The notes: generated by a model not told the origin, from the letters alone. Counted from the first letter of the stretch, positions 20,442-31,766 are shown. The stretch is DNA of 31,766 nt from Smittium mucronatum (GCA_001953115.1 LSSL01001164.1:1-31766), one strand, 5' to 3'. Numbers and translations are program-made.

Positions 20442-21208
20442 AATTTACTTTAAAAAAATGATTGACTACATATAATAAATATTACATATCTGGGGTTTAA
20501 GGGTATTCGAGAGCGATCAAAAGGAATACCTGAAGTCATCATTAAATAGGGAAAAATATTGATAGTAAATCAAGATATTTTTTAAAATTTTATATTTAAT
20601 CTAACACTTAAAAGTTCAATACTCAAATTTATATAATTCATCTTAGTTTCCAAGTGCTTTTTAACGCTTTCTTCATCATTTTATAGGTACCTAAGCTTAC
20701 TTTTATTGGTATAATGAAATAAATTTTTTTTTACGAAGGTCAGTGGTTATTAAATAGGTTCATCATGGTTAAAATGAGTTAATTGAATTTGGGATAACAA
20801 TTCTTAGCTATTTGAATGAAATTGGCTATTATTTAAGAATTTGTTCCTGTCTATTTTCTATATAAAAATAACATTTTTATATAATAAATTATATTATATA
20901 GCCAATAATAAAAACAAATAAAACACTTATTCATAATTTCCGTTTTAAAGCCTTCATATTTAATGAATTTACATTTAAGCAAGATATCGGGTCAGTTTTT
21001 CACTTTTTAAAGCTTTTATATATATTTTGAAGTTTTTGAAGAGGGATTATGTTTGTTTATATTAGAAGAATTATTTTGATGGCTCATTCGTTTTTTTTTT
21101 GAAGTTGGTTGGTTAATGATAAAAAAAATATAAGTTGATATCACGGATACTTTTTATTCTTGGTTATTTAATTTAGAAAAAAAAATTTCAACTTATGACA
21201 GGTGGATT
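20442..21208 (+). other. MULE internal non-coding region
   Basis: AT-rich sequence between the transposase remnant and the right TIR, without an ORF. It could be 3' untranslated sequence or the decayed end of a second MULE ORF. Confidence 0.4.
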
Positions 21209-21418
21209 ATAAATTTTTTCATATACAATTATACTTTTGATTCAGGCTTTAAAAGAAACAATCGAATAGTCGCCAAGGAAAAGAATTTTTGTATGAATAT
21301 TTAATTTTTTGATTAATATTACTAGTAAAAATTTTATTGTATGAAGCTACTTAGTTTTGTTTAGGATCAGGTAATTCTGTAAAAAGCCTTCTAATTTTGT
21401 ACAAATATATTTTTAACC
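21209..21418 (-). repeat. MULE right terminal inverted repeat (core)
   Basis: Inverted partner of 18584-18779, with CGAATAGTCGCCAAGG at 21263-21278. Relative to the left copy it carries a small insertion (a partial duplication of TACAGAATTA) near 21372-21392. Confidence 0.9.
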
Positions 21419-21605
21419 TCTATAAACATAGCGGCACTGGATTATCTTATTCAGGATAATTTTATTCGAGATAAATTAATCTCCTAGTTTAAAAATATTC
21501 AAAAAAAGGTTTTCCAATGAATTGAGACATTTTTAATCTTAATTTGGAATACATTAAGTATTTAACCTAAGAATCGTCGCAAATCTAGAATTATTATTAA
21601 TTCTT

Positions 21606-21626
21606 AATGGGTATTTTGGGAAAAAA
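21606..21626 (+). repeat. Left flanking direct repeat of the 25-kb palindrome
   Basis: AATGGGTATTTTGGGAAAAA plus A. It matches 27983-28003 in direct orientation at 19 of 21 positions and sits at the mirror position expected of a target-site duplication. It also lies at the right edge of the MULE. Confidence 0.55.
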
Positions 21627-24600
21627 TACAATTTAGACTCTTAAAATCGGTATAATTTTTCATCCATAATGAAATTTATATAATTTTTTAAAGTTTAAAA
21701 TTAATTCATTGTTGATCTTTATATTTCAATTCAATATTTTTCAGAGTATCATGTGTTTAATGGATGGTATATGCATTATTTTTCTAGAAATTAAATTGAG
21801 CTATAGAATTTTTATATCGAATTAAATTAATTTTAATCGGGATTATTTATAAGATGATCCATGTTCATAATAAAAATTTTATATTTTTATAATTTTTATA
21901 GATAAAGAAAAACCATAAATATTATTTGGGTTTGAGACAAAAAAAAACTTAAATAAAATTCCAGAAGTTTTTCAAACACTCTTATTTTTCTAAAAAATAA
22001 AAATATAATCTATATGTATTTGCGAAAAATTTAATATTTTATTTCAGTGGAGTTTTTTAATTTTAAAAATAACATTAATTTTTCAAAATTTTCTTTTATC
22101 TATTATATTTTTTAATTATTTAGTGTATTTCGACTCGGAAATCAAAATCAATCTAGAATATTCACTAATTTTAGTTTTATAAGGCTCTTTTTGGATAAGA
22201 ATTACTTCGATGTAATTTTTTGGCTTTATAAGAACGAAGAAAGTATAATTATATGTATTTTTTGTCAATATTTGGTATAGTTCGGTTGATTTTTTAGCAT
22301 CATGTCAAAAAAATGTATTTTTTAATATTATTTACCGTTTAATAAAGTCAAAGGCGATTAAATATAAGTATTATAGATATAAATTATTTATAATAAATAG
22401 TGAAATTGATTTAATGTTTGTTTTTTTTTAAATATACACTATAAAAAGTTTTAATAACTCAATATATGTCAATGAAGATGCCGAAAATGATGAAGTTGAT
22501 GAAATTTCGCTAATAATGTAGTACAATTAATTTTTTGAAAGAAAAGGGATTAAATTAATTTTAAATTAAAAAGAAGCAACTCTATTTTATATCATTTAAA
22601 ATAAATATATTTAAGAGTCGAAGAATATTTTTTTGGAATTTTTCTAGTGTTAAATTCGGTAATAATTATATTTGAGTTAATTAATTTAAAATCATTAATT
22701 TATACTTACAATTGAAAAAGATATTATAAATCTTAGTTATAGAAATTCAGACAATTAAAATTTGATTTGAACTAAAAAAATTTAATTTTTAGATTGTGAT
22801 CTTTTTAGTTGAAACCTTTATTGTAAATATTATTACAAAATTTTAGAAAAAAAATTTTTTTATGAGTAGAAATATGATGATAAAAGACATATTATTGATT
22901 TTTACTAAGATTTATTGATGTCTAATACATGAAAAATTAAATACGGAACATTCAGATAATATTATTCCTTTTGGATTAGCAAAAATCAACTGATTGATTT
23001 TTTCAATTTAACCTATTAATAAAATAATTTATATTGGAGCTCAAATGGGTATATATTATATATTGAATATATTTTTTTGGCAATTTTATTATTTATTTTA
23101 CATGAGTATATTGGAAAATAAATTTAATATACATATTTCGCTGCGAAGAATCAAAAATTGAAGGAGGGTTTTCTATAATAGGAAGATTCTAATGTCAAAT
23201 TATTTCAACTAGCTTTTTGTATTTTTTATCCTTATCTTTTTAACCAATCCGCTCAAAAAGATATGATACAATATACTGCGGATATTTTTGTGCTGGTTTT
23301 ATTCAGAACTCTCTAATTTAGGCTTATTCTTAAAACACATATATTAAGGATTACATAACAACTCCTAAATTCTAAAGAAAAGGATAATATAAAAATTCTC
23401 ATTTTTCTTTCCTTCCTTTTATTGTAGAATAAAGAAATTTACTTGACTAAATTAAAATCCAGTAAACCTCTTAGTTTTTCAGCTAAGTAAATGACTTTAA
23501 AATACCACAGAATATAATAAAATATTAATACTCTTTAAAAATCTCCAATTATATTTTTAACAAACAGTACTGTTAATTTTTCTAAAAAAAAAAAAATTTG
23601 TTCTATTTAACTTAATTTTTATTTATTTTTCTTATTAAATTTTTTAATAATTAATAGCTTTATACATTGTACCATTGATCATTATTGTAAAAAAGAAATT
23701 TGAAAGGGAATTATTACCATTTAGTGTTTAAATTTAACTAAAAAACAATGAGTTTTATATAGTGCGAATGCGTCTCATTAATAGCCAATTATAATTAATT
23801 AATTTACTTTAAATAAAATTAATTTTCATTATTATTGAAAAAAATTCGACTATTAAAGCATCCAGACGATTATTAACGTGAATAAACACCTTTTTTTTTT
23901 TTTACTTTTGAGACTTTTATCATTTTTTTGTTTTTTGTGATAAATTTTTTTTAATGATTGCGCTGATTATTTATGCAATTAGTTATGCTATATTTTTTGA
24001 AAAAAATGATGTGAATTTCAAACATTTCGTAAAAAAAAACCAAATAATGGAACATAATCTGTTATTTTGCCTAAAAAAAGGGTTAGATTGTATATTAGAT
24101 TTTATTATAATTAAGACAATTTACCAAATAAAGTTTCAATTGTCTTTTTCAAATTTTAAATTGTGGTTTATTTAGTCGTATAATTTTATTTTTACTTAAA
24201 ATTAACAATATCTTCGGAAAAAAATATCCTCAGTTTTATACATTATTTACAATTAAAATTTTGACCTCCAAAATTTGGCTATTATATATATGAAATAAAT
24301 TTTAAATCTGAAGAATTTATGAATGAAAAATAATTTATATAAGAATCTTGGATAAATATTTTCCCTAAATCCAAATCCAAATCCGAATTCAATTTATAGA
24401 TAATATGATGATTTTTTCATTTACAAGACTAAAAATGTCTTAATGATTAATATAAATATTGAACTGGATGTTAAAATATACGATTTTTTTAAAATATATC
24501 TTACCTCACAATGATATTTTAACCTTGTATGTATTTATTTTTTACCGCAATTTTTAATTTTTTTTTATATTATTATCTTTTTGGGTTATCTTATTATTTG

Positions 24601-27600
24601 AATATTAAAAATGAGATTGTTTTTTTTAAAATTTTTGAAACCAATTTTATAAGATATTTTTGGTTGCATCATTATAATTTTAAACTAAAATATGCCTCTT
24701 TTTTAAAAAATTTGTTATTTTATTAATTTTGGAAATTAGCATATAAAAAATTATAAAATCTGAATTTTTTTTTTGTTTTGATATCAATTTCTATTAACAG
24801 TTTTTTGATATTTTTAAATTTAAAATTAATCATTTAAAAATTAGAAAAGAAATTATCTTTTGGGAAACAAAATTTTAGTGTGGATTTAATCAGTTTTATC
24901 AATTTCAATTATTGTAAAAAATAATTTTTTTTTCTTATGAATTTATAAAAAAATACTTACTAGAATTTTGCACGATTTTATTTATTTATAAAATCAACAT
25001 AATTCATTGAAGCTTAGAATAAATCGAGAATAATTGCTTAAACCTAAGCAAAATTTAAGATTCAATAAATTGGAATCAATTATTGCTTATTAAATTAAGT
25101 TTGAAAAATAATTTGATTATAAATGTTAGATTTAAAATATATATATAAGTATTTTTTTTAAAGCTTTATTAATTTTTTTAAAAAATATTTTGACAAGAAT
25201 ACAGATATTGGTGTATAATTATTTTTTTAAAAAGATTAGGATAATTTTTTTCTATTAGTGTATCATAACAGAAATTATTAGTTAAGTAAGTTATTATTAA
25301 GGATGACGAAAACTTTTTTGAAAAAGATCTTATTTTTTATAAGTATAATCTTTTTTTCATAATTAAACTTATAATAAAATCTTAGTGCAAAAAAAACATA
25401 GGAAAAAGTGTAAAAATTTACGGAATTTAATAAAGATTTTTTTATATAAAAATATCACAATTTTTTGATAAAATTAAAATCTGGTACTGATATTAAAATA
25501 ACGATTATTTGAAAAGGTAAATTTTTGCATTTTGCTAATAGTTATAAAACTGAATATACGAAGATTGTAATTGAGAATAATATTTTTATATCATTATTAT
25601 CGGTTATTTAAATTTTTTGGAAAATTTTGCATCTAATGAAAAATTTTCTTTTATTCTCTTTTTTTTTTACCCAAACTTTTCCAGGTGATATATTATTAGA
25701 ATTAAACAATTTTTTATTCATCTTAGTGATTTGGTCCTTGTTTAAAATTCAATGATTATTTAAAAACTACCTAATCCTTTTGAATCAAAAAAATTATCGT
25801 TTGAAATACAGCGATAGATTAAAATTTTATATTAATACTTTGTAAAAAATTAAACCGAAACATTTAAAATCAGTACTTCAAAATAATTATTGATTTCACT
25901 TTAACAACTAAGTATTATTTGATTTTTGATATTTTTATCGTATATTTAAAATTATAAAAATTCCTGGGGGAAGAATAGAATATTTTCTATCAGATATCCA
26001 TTCAAAAATATGAAAACAAAAAATGAATAGATAAATATATAATAAAATAGTGCTGTGGGCTCGAAAAATGGAACACAGTAAAATAAGGCTAGAATAAAAT
26101 TAAAAATTTTAAGCGAATTTCTCTAAAAATGTAAAATATATTGAACTCTAAATTTTTTCTATAGATGAAATAGTTGCTTTAAAAAAATGACTTTATCATT
26201 TTCGATCATTCTTTTGAGATTTATTGAATTTTTGAGATGGTGTGTGTCCCTTATTTAATAAGTCATTCTAGTGCTTTAAGTAATATAAAAGCAAAAGCTT
26301 CATAATAAAACATGTGAAAATTACTTTATAATATAAAAAAAAAAGTAATTGTTTTCAGCCGCAAAATTTATTATTGGGGGGTTTATATTAATCTCTTTCA
26401 TAAATTTAACAATAAAAAATTATTTTTTTAGCCTGTGGTATTTATAACGTCAATTATGGGGGAGGGGGTCGTGATTAGGGAATCTAAGAGTAAAAATAAA
26501 TAAAAAAGAAAATTTCGGGACAATTATAAAAATTTCAGATATAAACAAAAATTGAAAATGTTATTTATAATCTGCTGACAAAAAATTGGATTCACATGAA
26601 ATAAGGATTTATTTTTGGTACTAATTATAGAATAGTATAAAAAATCTATTTAAAATGGGATTTGGAAGAAAATCTGTTGAGTGTGAGTGCAAAAAAATTA
26701 TTTCCAATTATAAAAATTCAAAAAATATTAAAAAAAAATTATAAAAAGTTATCATATGCGTAATTTTTTCTAGAATGGCTTTATCTACTAATTTGATCTT
26801 CTCTATCTCGAAATAAAATAGTTGAGAGTAAATGTGCTTGTCCTGCTCAATAAAGAAATATTTTGGAAGTTTTGAATATTTAAATTAAGAAAAATTATTT
26901 GAAACTGATCGTCCTAGTAATTGTCAATTGTTTAATCATGCGATTTGAAATTTAAAACTATCTTAAACTTCTTTTAACATAAATTTCTAAATTTAAAATA
27001 ACAATACATAATATGGATAAAAATATCAAAAAAAATTTAAAAAAATTACATTCAGCAATTAACAGAAAAGGATAGTACTCTTCATATATTTAATATTTCA
27101 TTATTAAAAGCTAAAAAAATGCAAAAAATTAAAAAAACAAAACCAAAATAACTATTATAAAGTCAATATTGATATTTTTTTGAATTAATTTTTTTATGCT
27201 AATCTGATCATTGAAACATAAAAAAGTTATTATGTTTTTGTGTATATCTAAAAATAATTTGTTATTATTTTATAAATATATCTTATAAAATACGGTTTAA
27301 GCATATCTATGAAATAAAATTAAATCAACATAGCTATGGTTTTTGAATACTAAGAAAAGATCAAATTTTATCTTAAAACATACGAGTAAAAATTTATATT
27401 TTTTTAATAGAGTTTTTTAAATTGATAAATAAAATTTAATTTCGTTATTGTAAATCAATCATTATTTAATAAGTCAAATGGTTAAAAAATAATTATTTTA
27501 AGTGCACTTTGGCTAATTTTAAATCAAACCGAGTAAAAAGTTTGGCAATTTTTTTTCGAGTATATATCGAAAAATTAATAAATTTAGTTTTTTAAATTTT

Positions 27601-27982
27601 AAATACAATAAAATTTTCTATTTTTCGGATGATTTTATGACCGAATAATTATAAATATTTTAATTCTCGTATGGTGGATAGACTTTATAAAAATAATTCT
27701 AAAAAATTGTCTAAAACAGAAGTTATAGATAAAAAACAACTATTTTATATCTGTATATAAATTAATCGGTTATGAAAAATTTCGAACCTTAAAGGATTTT
27801 TTATTTTTATTTCAAAAATATACAAAAAATATTCCATTAAATACACATCAATTACGTCAAATAGACAAATTTTGATATTAGATAGTAACTGATTTCCATA
27901 AATTTAAATTCTAATTAATCTTTGTTTATTTTTAATATCAAGTTAAAAAAAAAAATTTACCAGATTTGATTAAAAATTTACC

Positions 27983-28003
27983 AATTGGTATTTTTGGAAA
28001 AAA
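27983..28003 (+). repeat. Right flanking direct repeat of the 25-kb palindrome
   Basis: AATTGGTATTTTTGGAAAAA plus A, the direct partner of 21606-21626. It is not self-complementary, so its symmetric placement is not a by-product of the palindrome. Confidence 0.55.
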
Positions 28004-28934
28004 GTGTTTGATTAACCTAAGAAAGAAAAAAAAATTTTAAAGCTATTTTTTTTTAAAAAATATTCATTTAACCTAAATACTCAAATTATAATCAAATAAA
28101 ACCTTTTTTTTGAAATAAATAAACATTTCTTTTTAAATATTAGCCATTAATAATATAATTGGGATATCAATCTTACTATGTTTTGTATTTAAGCAAATTT
28201 TTATTATTAATAAAATCGATTTTTTAATGCATGAGATATAAAAAAAACAATCAATTTTCAAAAATTATGTGATTTTTAAAATAATTAGAAAAAAATGGCT
28301 AATATCAAGTATTAAAATGAAATTACATATTTTTATGTGTATTTATCTACGAATTAACATAAAATGGTAATTTTGAATACTAACTTTTATAACAAGTTTA
28401 TCGAACGCCAATAAATATCTTAATATATAGCCATCTAACTTCTATATCAAATGAAATTTGAGAAATAAAAATCAATACAAAATATCATCATATATCACAG
28501 TTATGCTTAAAAAAGATACTCTAAAAAACATTTATTATTGGTTCTGAAGATTTAATGCGGATTTCAAAAAAATAAAAATAAAGAATAAATCTAATATTCT
28601 ATAAATTTAAAAAATTATAATTGGATTAACTTAAATTACAATGGATTCAACACTTAATTTTAGAATTAATAGGATGAGGGATCTAATAAATAGGAAAAAA
28701 GGCTTTTTTTCAAAACAATGACGATTTTTATTTAAAAATTTAATGTATATGTACAAAAAAAGGTATTCGATAATAGGATTTCTATATTTTATTTACCCAT
28801 AAAAAAACCCCCATGAAACACTAATAAGTATTTTAAATGGAGATAAATATATTAATCTATTTGCAATTTAAAATATTGAGATCTTATAATTAATTAAACA
28901 CATTTCAATTATAAATTTCATTTGAACATTTTCA
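28004..28934. other. AT-rich DNA with no recognised feature
   Basis: No ORF or repeat partner was found. Stops occur densely in all frames. Confidence 0.4.
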
Positions 28935-29214
28935 TTGTAAGAAAATTACTCGTTTCTGATTTTTTTAGATTAACTCTGATAGAAATTTAATTTTTAAAGT
29001 GTGTAATGCTCGCTTTTTTTCAATTTAGATGCTTGAAATTTTTGGTATTATCGCTTTTTTTTTTTACAGCTAAAAAAGTTTTTTTATGTTAAAAAAGCGA
29101 ATTTTAAGTCGAAACAATAACAATAAACCAAAAAAAGTATAAAAAATAACAATATTAAACGGATTATAGAGCTTTTATATAATATTGATTCGAAAGCTTC
29201 ATTTTTTTAAGTCG
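28935..29214. repeat. Small quasi-palindrome, centre 29075
   Basis: The inner stem TCGCTTTTTT (29051-29060) pairs perfectly with AAAAAAGCGA (29091-29100). Further pairs on the same axis are CTGATAG...TTTAAT (28976 on) with ATTAAA...ATTATAG (to 29169), and TAAGAAAATTACTCGTTTC near 28938-28956 with 29190-29212. Its outer limits are uncertain. Confidence 0.5.
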
Positions 29215-29376
29215 AATTATAGCATTTTTTATAGCTATATTCATTTTTCTTTGGGAAATTATCGGATATATATGAATAAAATTATTGGTTGAAGTAATTT
29301 ATTAGATTAATTTAAAAATTGATTGGATTATTTAATCAGCGGATATTTCTCAGATAAAAAATAATAGTTTAATAAT

Positions 29377-30114
29377 GTGAAATAATACTCGGAGCTTAAA
29401 GAATGGGTTGATGCTCAATTACCCATTTCTAACAGTTTTCAGTGGGCTAAAATTCACAATACCAAAGTAGAGCCAAAAATCATGTCACTGCTGTGGAAAT
29501 TATTACACAATAGAGTCTATACTGGAATAAAGCTAAAGAAAATGGGAATAATAATTCAGATAAATGCACATATTTCTTAAAAACAGAAGACCTGTCTCGC
29601 ATATTTTACCACTGCGGAAGAGAAAAGATGCTTTGGGATCTCATATCTAACCTAATTAGCAGAATGTCTCAGAAAAAAAAATATTGAGTAATTACACAAA
29701 AGATATAAAGGATATAATATCTCGCCTCGAAAAACTTCAATGCGAAATTCCGAAAATAGAGATTATTTTCTCGACAGCTAAGTGTGAAATAAACCTAGCA
29801 AAAACAGAGATAAACCCAAACCCGGAAAGGAGGAACGGTACGGAAATTTTCTATAGATGGAAAAGAAATTTAAAAGAAAGAATAGTCTACATGAGAGGAC
29901 ACGCTAACGGGAAACATTCATGGTTCGATCACCAAACAGATGGTTTAGTTTCAATATTAATAGTAAAGTAGAATTAAAGTGTTAGGAATGCGATCTTTAA
30001 TCGATGATAACAGAGAGGAATAATTTCATAAATTTTAATAATGTATTTTTATTTATTTTATAAAAATAAATTAATTAGACAATCGTCCCAATACAAAAAA
30101 AAAGGTGAAAAATA
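29377..30114 (+). mobile_element. 5'-truncated LINE insertion with target-site duplication (copy G)
   Basis: The insert 29388-30104 begins directly inside a LINE ORF, runs through its end and about 120 bases of 3' tail, and finishes CGTCCCAATAC plus nine A (30095-30103). The flanks carry GTGAAATAATA (29377-29387) and GTGAAAAATA (30105-30114), a near-perfect target-site duplication. The end resembles the CCGTGATAC-A(n) terminus of copies C-E, suggesting a related LINE family. This is the classic structure left by incomplete target-primed reverse transcription. Confidence 0.8.
29389..29971 (+). pseudogene. LINE ORF C-terminus with zf-RVT-like motif, frameshifted
   Basis: This remnant is in three frames. 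Frame 1 (29389-29578) reads EWVDAQLPISNSFQW, then PKIMSLLWKLLHNRVYTG and KLKKMGI, the pattern found before the zinc-binding domain of many LINE polymerases (zf-RVT family). Frame 3 (29565-29687) continues with CTYFLKTEDLSRIFYHCGRE and MLWDLIS, the zinc-binding segment, with one Cys and one His apparently replaced. Frame 2 (29684-29971) carries the C-terminal tail with FYRWKRNLKERI. Two frameshifts, with no intact polymerase upstream, make it dead. It differs in motif from the LINE at 1-1074, so at least two LINE lineages are present. Confidence 0.75.
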
Positions 30115-30245
30115 GAGGGAATTGAATTAATTTTGTTTGAGATGAAACTTTATATGAAATTGAAATTAAAAAATAGACTTGTAAAAATTCAATTTTTTTA
30201 TTAGACATTCAAAAACTGATAAAATAAATTAATGGTGGGTCAAAT

Positions 30246-31221
30246 TTAGATTTTTTTAAAAGGTATATATTGTAACTTATACTGGTTGTTTAAAGGGATT
30301 CTTTCCTTAATATAACCCAGTTCTGATGTAGAAACAGTATCATTTAGATTAATTAATCCGAATAAAATTTTATTACGGGTAATTTCAATTTTATTGTTTC
30401 TGAAAACGTATTCTCTTGTATTTTTTTTCTTTACATATTTTTTAATCAATCAAGCCTTTTCATAATTAGCTGATGTTCGTTTTTTCTTATAATATTGTAC
30501 AAATTAAAATCCTCTTGCTTTAAGAGGGTAAATTTTAATATGAAAATTTGTAAACACTAATCACACATCATTTATTATTCTAAAATTTTCCGAAGATCCT
30601 CTGAATTTTTCTCGAGTGCATTTGAAATTTTTTTAGTATACATAAGCAATTTTTAACCATAGCTCTCTAGCTAATTTTCCCGCTTTTTCCTGTTTTGGCG
30701 TATTTTGAGTGTTTATTTCATAATATTTAGGTTTCTGAGAGCTATAATTAATTCGATTACCTACTATTTTATATTTTCTATCTGGAATTATCACTTTGAA
30801 ATCTTTATACAGTCATATTTAACCTTAATTAGCCATTAGGCTTGTTGTTGTTATTTACCAGGATTTTCTATTCTATATTCAGATAGATTTTTTGAAAAAA
30901 GTTCTTGTATTTAGATTTCATTGAAATATCTAGTGTATACTAGACACGGAGCCTTCAAGTGTAGAGCTTTCAAAGGCACATCTACCGCCCAGAATTACTC
31001 ATATTTATCTTTTAATACAATTATTGTGGTTCTTTCCTCATTAAAAGTTTTTTCCCCTCAAATCTACCTTTTTTAATATTTATTCTAAAAACAGTACAGT
31101 CAATAATCAAAACTACAGCCAGGAAATTTTCAAAATAATTAATTGACACTATCGCTAAAGCTTTAATATAGGTGTTAACGGCTTTTTTTTGAGTATCTCT
31201 AATAGAGGTAAAAAATTCCTT
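30246..31221 (-). pseudogene. IS5/Harbinger-type DDE transposase, decayed
   Basis: Read on the minus strand from 31221. An open run, KEFFTSIRDTQKKAV...NYFENFLAVVLIIDCTVF, ends at IIDCT (Asp codon 31101-31099), which fits the first catalytic Asp of DDE_Tnp_4-like transposases. After a frameshift comes GKNHNNCIK and LEGSVSSIH (30939-30953), like the G-K-x-H and G-S-x-x-D elements, with the second Asp apparently Ser. Another frame holds YKDFKVIIPDRKYKIVG (30780-30810) and runs with four in-frame stops to 30246. It passes VFTNFHIKIYPL, the common C-terminal 'L-T-N-x-x-I-x-x-x-P-L' signature, and a 67-codon open tail (30246-30449). Such enzymes cut and paste elements with short TIRs; none was identified. 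The superfamily is fairly clear, the family less so. Confidence 0.68.
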
Positions 31222-31766
31222 TTAATGTGGTGCAAGTCGTATGAGTGGGAATGAAAAAACCTTCCTCAAAACTCAAGAGTTTTTAATATTGTGTGGTATG
31301 TGTTTATAATATCAAAATCTTATCTTTAGAGGAAAAAGATGATTTTTTTCCTGCTTTTGAATACTTTTTTCAAAAAAAACACTTTTCGCGAATTAATTAC
31401 ATTTTCTTAAATTCAGTATATGTAATTACAGCAAGATTGCATACTTTTCTATGGCGATTAGGTAAAGCATTAAGTATCTTTTTATAACTACTGTCAGAAT
31501 TGCTTCCATAGTCTAAATCTTTGGAAGTATCTACGATATATTTTGAATTTTAGGATTCTGTAATTAAAAATATAATGATATGTTTTATATTCGCTTATCA
31601 TATATTTTAAAAACTAATTTGTGAAGATTCTTATTTTAATCTTGAAAAATTATATTAATATCGGTTATTTCTGAATTTAGGATATAAATTAAGGGAATTT
31701 TTTCTGAGTTAGAGAATAATTTCTCCAGCGAATCATTTTTTAAGAAATTCTTATATTCTAATTAAT
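31222..31766. other. Upstream flank of the DDE relic, unassigned
   Basis: The minus strand shows short open pieces (for example ILNALPNRHRKVCNLAVITY around 31400-31480) that may be the decayed N-terminus of the same transposase. A plus-strand 64-codon ORF at 31293-31487 lies antisense to it and looks spurious. Confidence 0.3.

Larger units (their letters stand above)
18430..21600 (+). mobile_element. Decayed Mutator-like element (MULE) with long terminal inverted repeats
   Basis: A DNA transposon: a broken transposase ORF (18859-20441) between two long inverted repeats (18584-18779 and 21209-21418). Weaker inverted similarity continues on the same axis out to about 18430 and 21600 (for example CTAG at 18436 with 21588), so the termini are approximate. 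A non-coding stretch of about 750 bases separates the ORF end from the right repeat. Long TIRs and this domain order are typical of MULEs. No clear 9-bp target duplication was found. Confidence 0.8.
21606..28003. repeat. 6.4-kb quasi-palindrome with 21-bp flanking direct repeats
   Basis: The whole stretch folds at 24984, where GATTTTATTTATTTATAAAATC (24974-24995) forms the tip. Mirror pairs follow outward: 24810/25180, 24545/25423 (CCG), 24370/25580, 23880/26075, 23704/26252 (AAGGGA...CCAT), 23501/26442 (AATACCACAG, exact), 22282/27532 (TCGGTT), 22135/27644 (TCGG) and 21751/27848 (ATGTG-TTTAATGGA). Coordinate sums drift only from about 49990 to 49599, with a jump of about 180 near 21.9-22.1 kb. 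The ends are direct repeats: 21606-21626 and 27983-28003 match at 19 of 21 positions (core GGTATTTTKGGAAAAAA). ORFs at 23954-24175 and 24529-24726 lie in the arms and show no family signature. Identity between arms appears to be roughly 60-70%. Confidence 0.65.

Noticed and set aside
23954..24726. ORFs of 73 and 65 codons rich in Phe, Ile, Tyr
   Set aside because: They fall within the arms of the 6.4-kb palindrome and have the composition of translated AT-rich spacer; apparent membrane character follows from T-rich codons.
1..31766. tRNA, rRNA, CRISPR arrays, bacterial operons or riboswitches
   Set aside because: Scanned for TψC-like and repeat-spacer patterns; none seen. Short homopolymers and AT hairpins are expected at this composition.

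Overview
The window looks like gene-poor, very AT-rich nuclear DNA of a small eukaryote. The best fit is a microsporidium with an expanded genome (Hamiltosporidium- or Edhazardia-like). That placement is inference: it rests on base composition, an intron-less secreted Ecm33/receptor-L-domain-like gene, and the mix of decayed LINE, MULE and DDE transposon relics. No bacterial features (operons, ribosome binding sites, IS elements, CRISPR) are seen, and no rRNA or tRNA gene was recognised.

Layout. 1-1376: C-terminal half of a LINE polymerase ORF, broken by stops and frameshifts, followed by its 3' tail. 1378-9.6 kb: no genes; three nested or adjacent imperfect inverted repeats with centres near 2.2, 3.55 and 7.015 kb. 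Two tiny 5'-truncated LINE insertions with target-site duplications sit in the right arm of the largest. 10057-11307: the only intact ORF longer than 100 codons apart from shadows and ORFs across the gap. It encodes a secreted beta-helix protein whose frame stays open for 55 more codons past a UAA. 12182-12897: assembly gap, with a LINE 3' tail on its right edge. 13-17.2 kb: slightly more GC-rich DNA with faint retroelement traces. 17.3-17.7 kb: another palindrome. 18.4-21.6 kb: a near-complete but dead Mutator-like element (MULE) with long terminal inverted repeats. 21.6-28.0 kb: a 6.4-kb quasi-palindrome folding at about 24984, flanked by 21-bp direct repeats. 28.9-29.2 kb: a small palindrome. 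29388-30104: a 5'-truncated LINE with ORF remnant, 3' tail, poly-A and target-site duplication. 30246-31221 (minus strand): relic of an IS5/Harbinger-type DDE transposase.

The main structural observation is that much of the apparently empty AT-rich DNA is folded: at least six large, old inverted duplications pair with themselves around short centres, and some are bounded by direct repeats that look like target-site duplications. They carry no recognisable ORF. They could be arms-only derivatives of long-TIR transposons, template-switch inverted duplications, or loci giving hairpin RNA. All alignments were made by eye, so arm limits are approximate.
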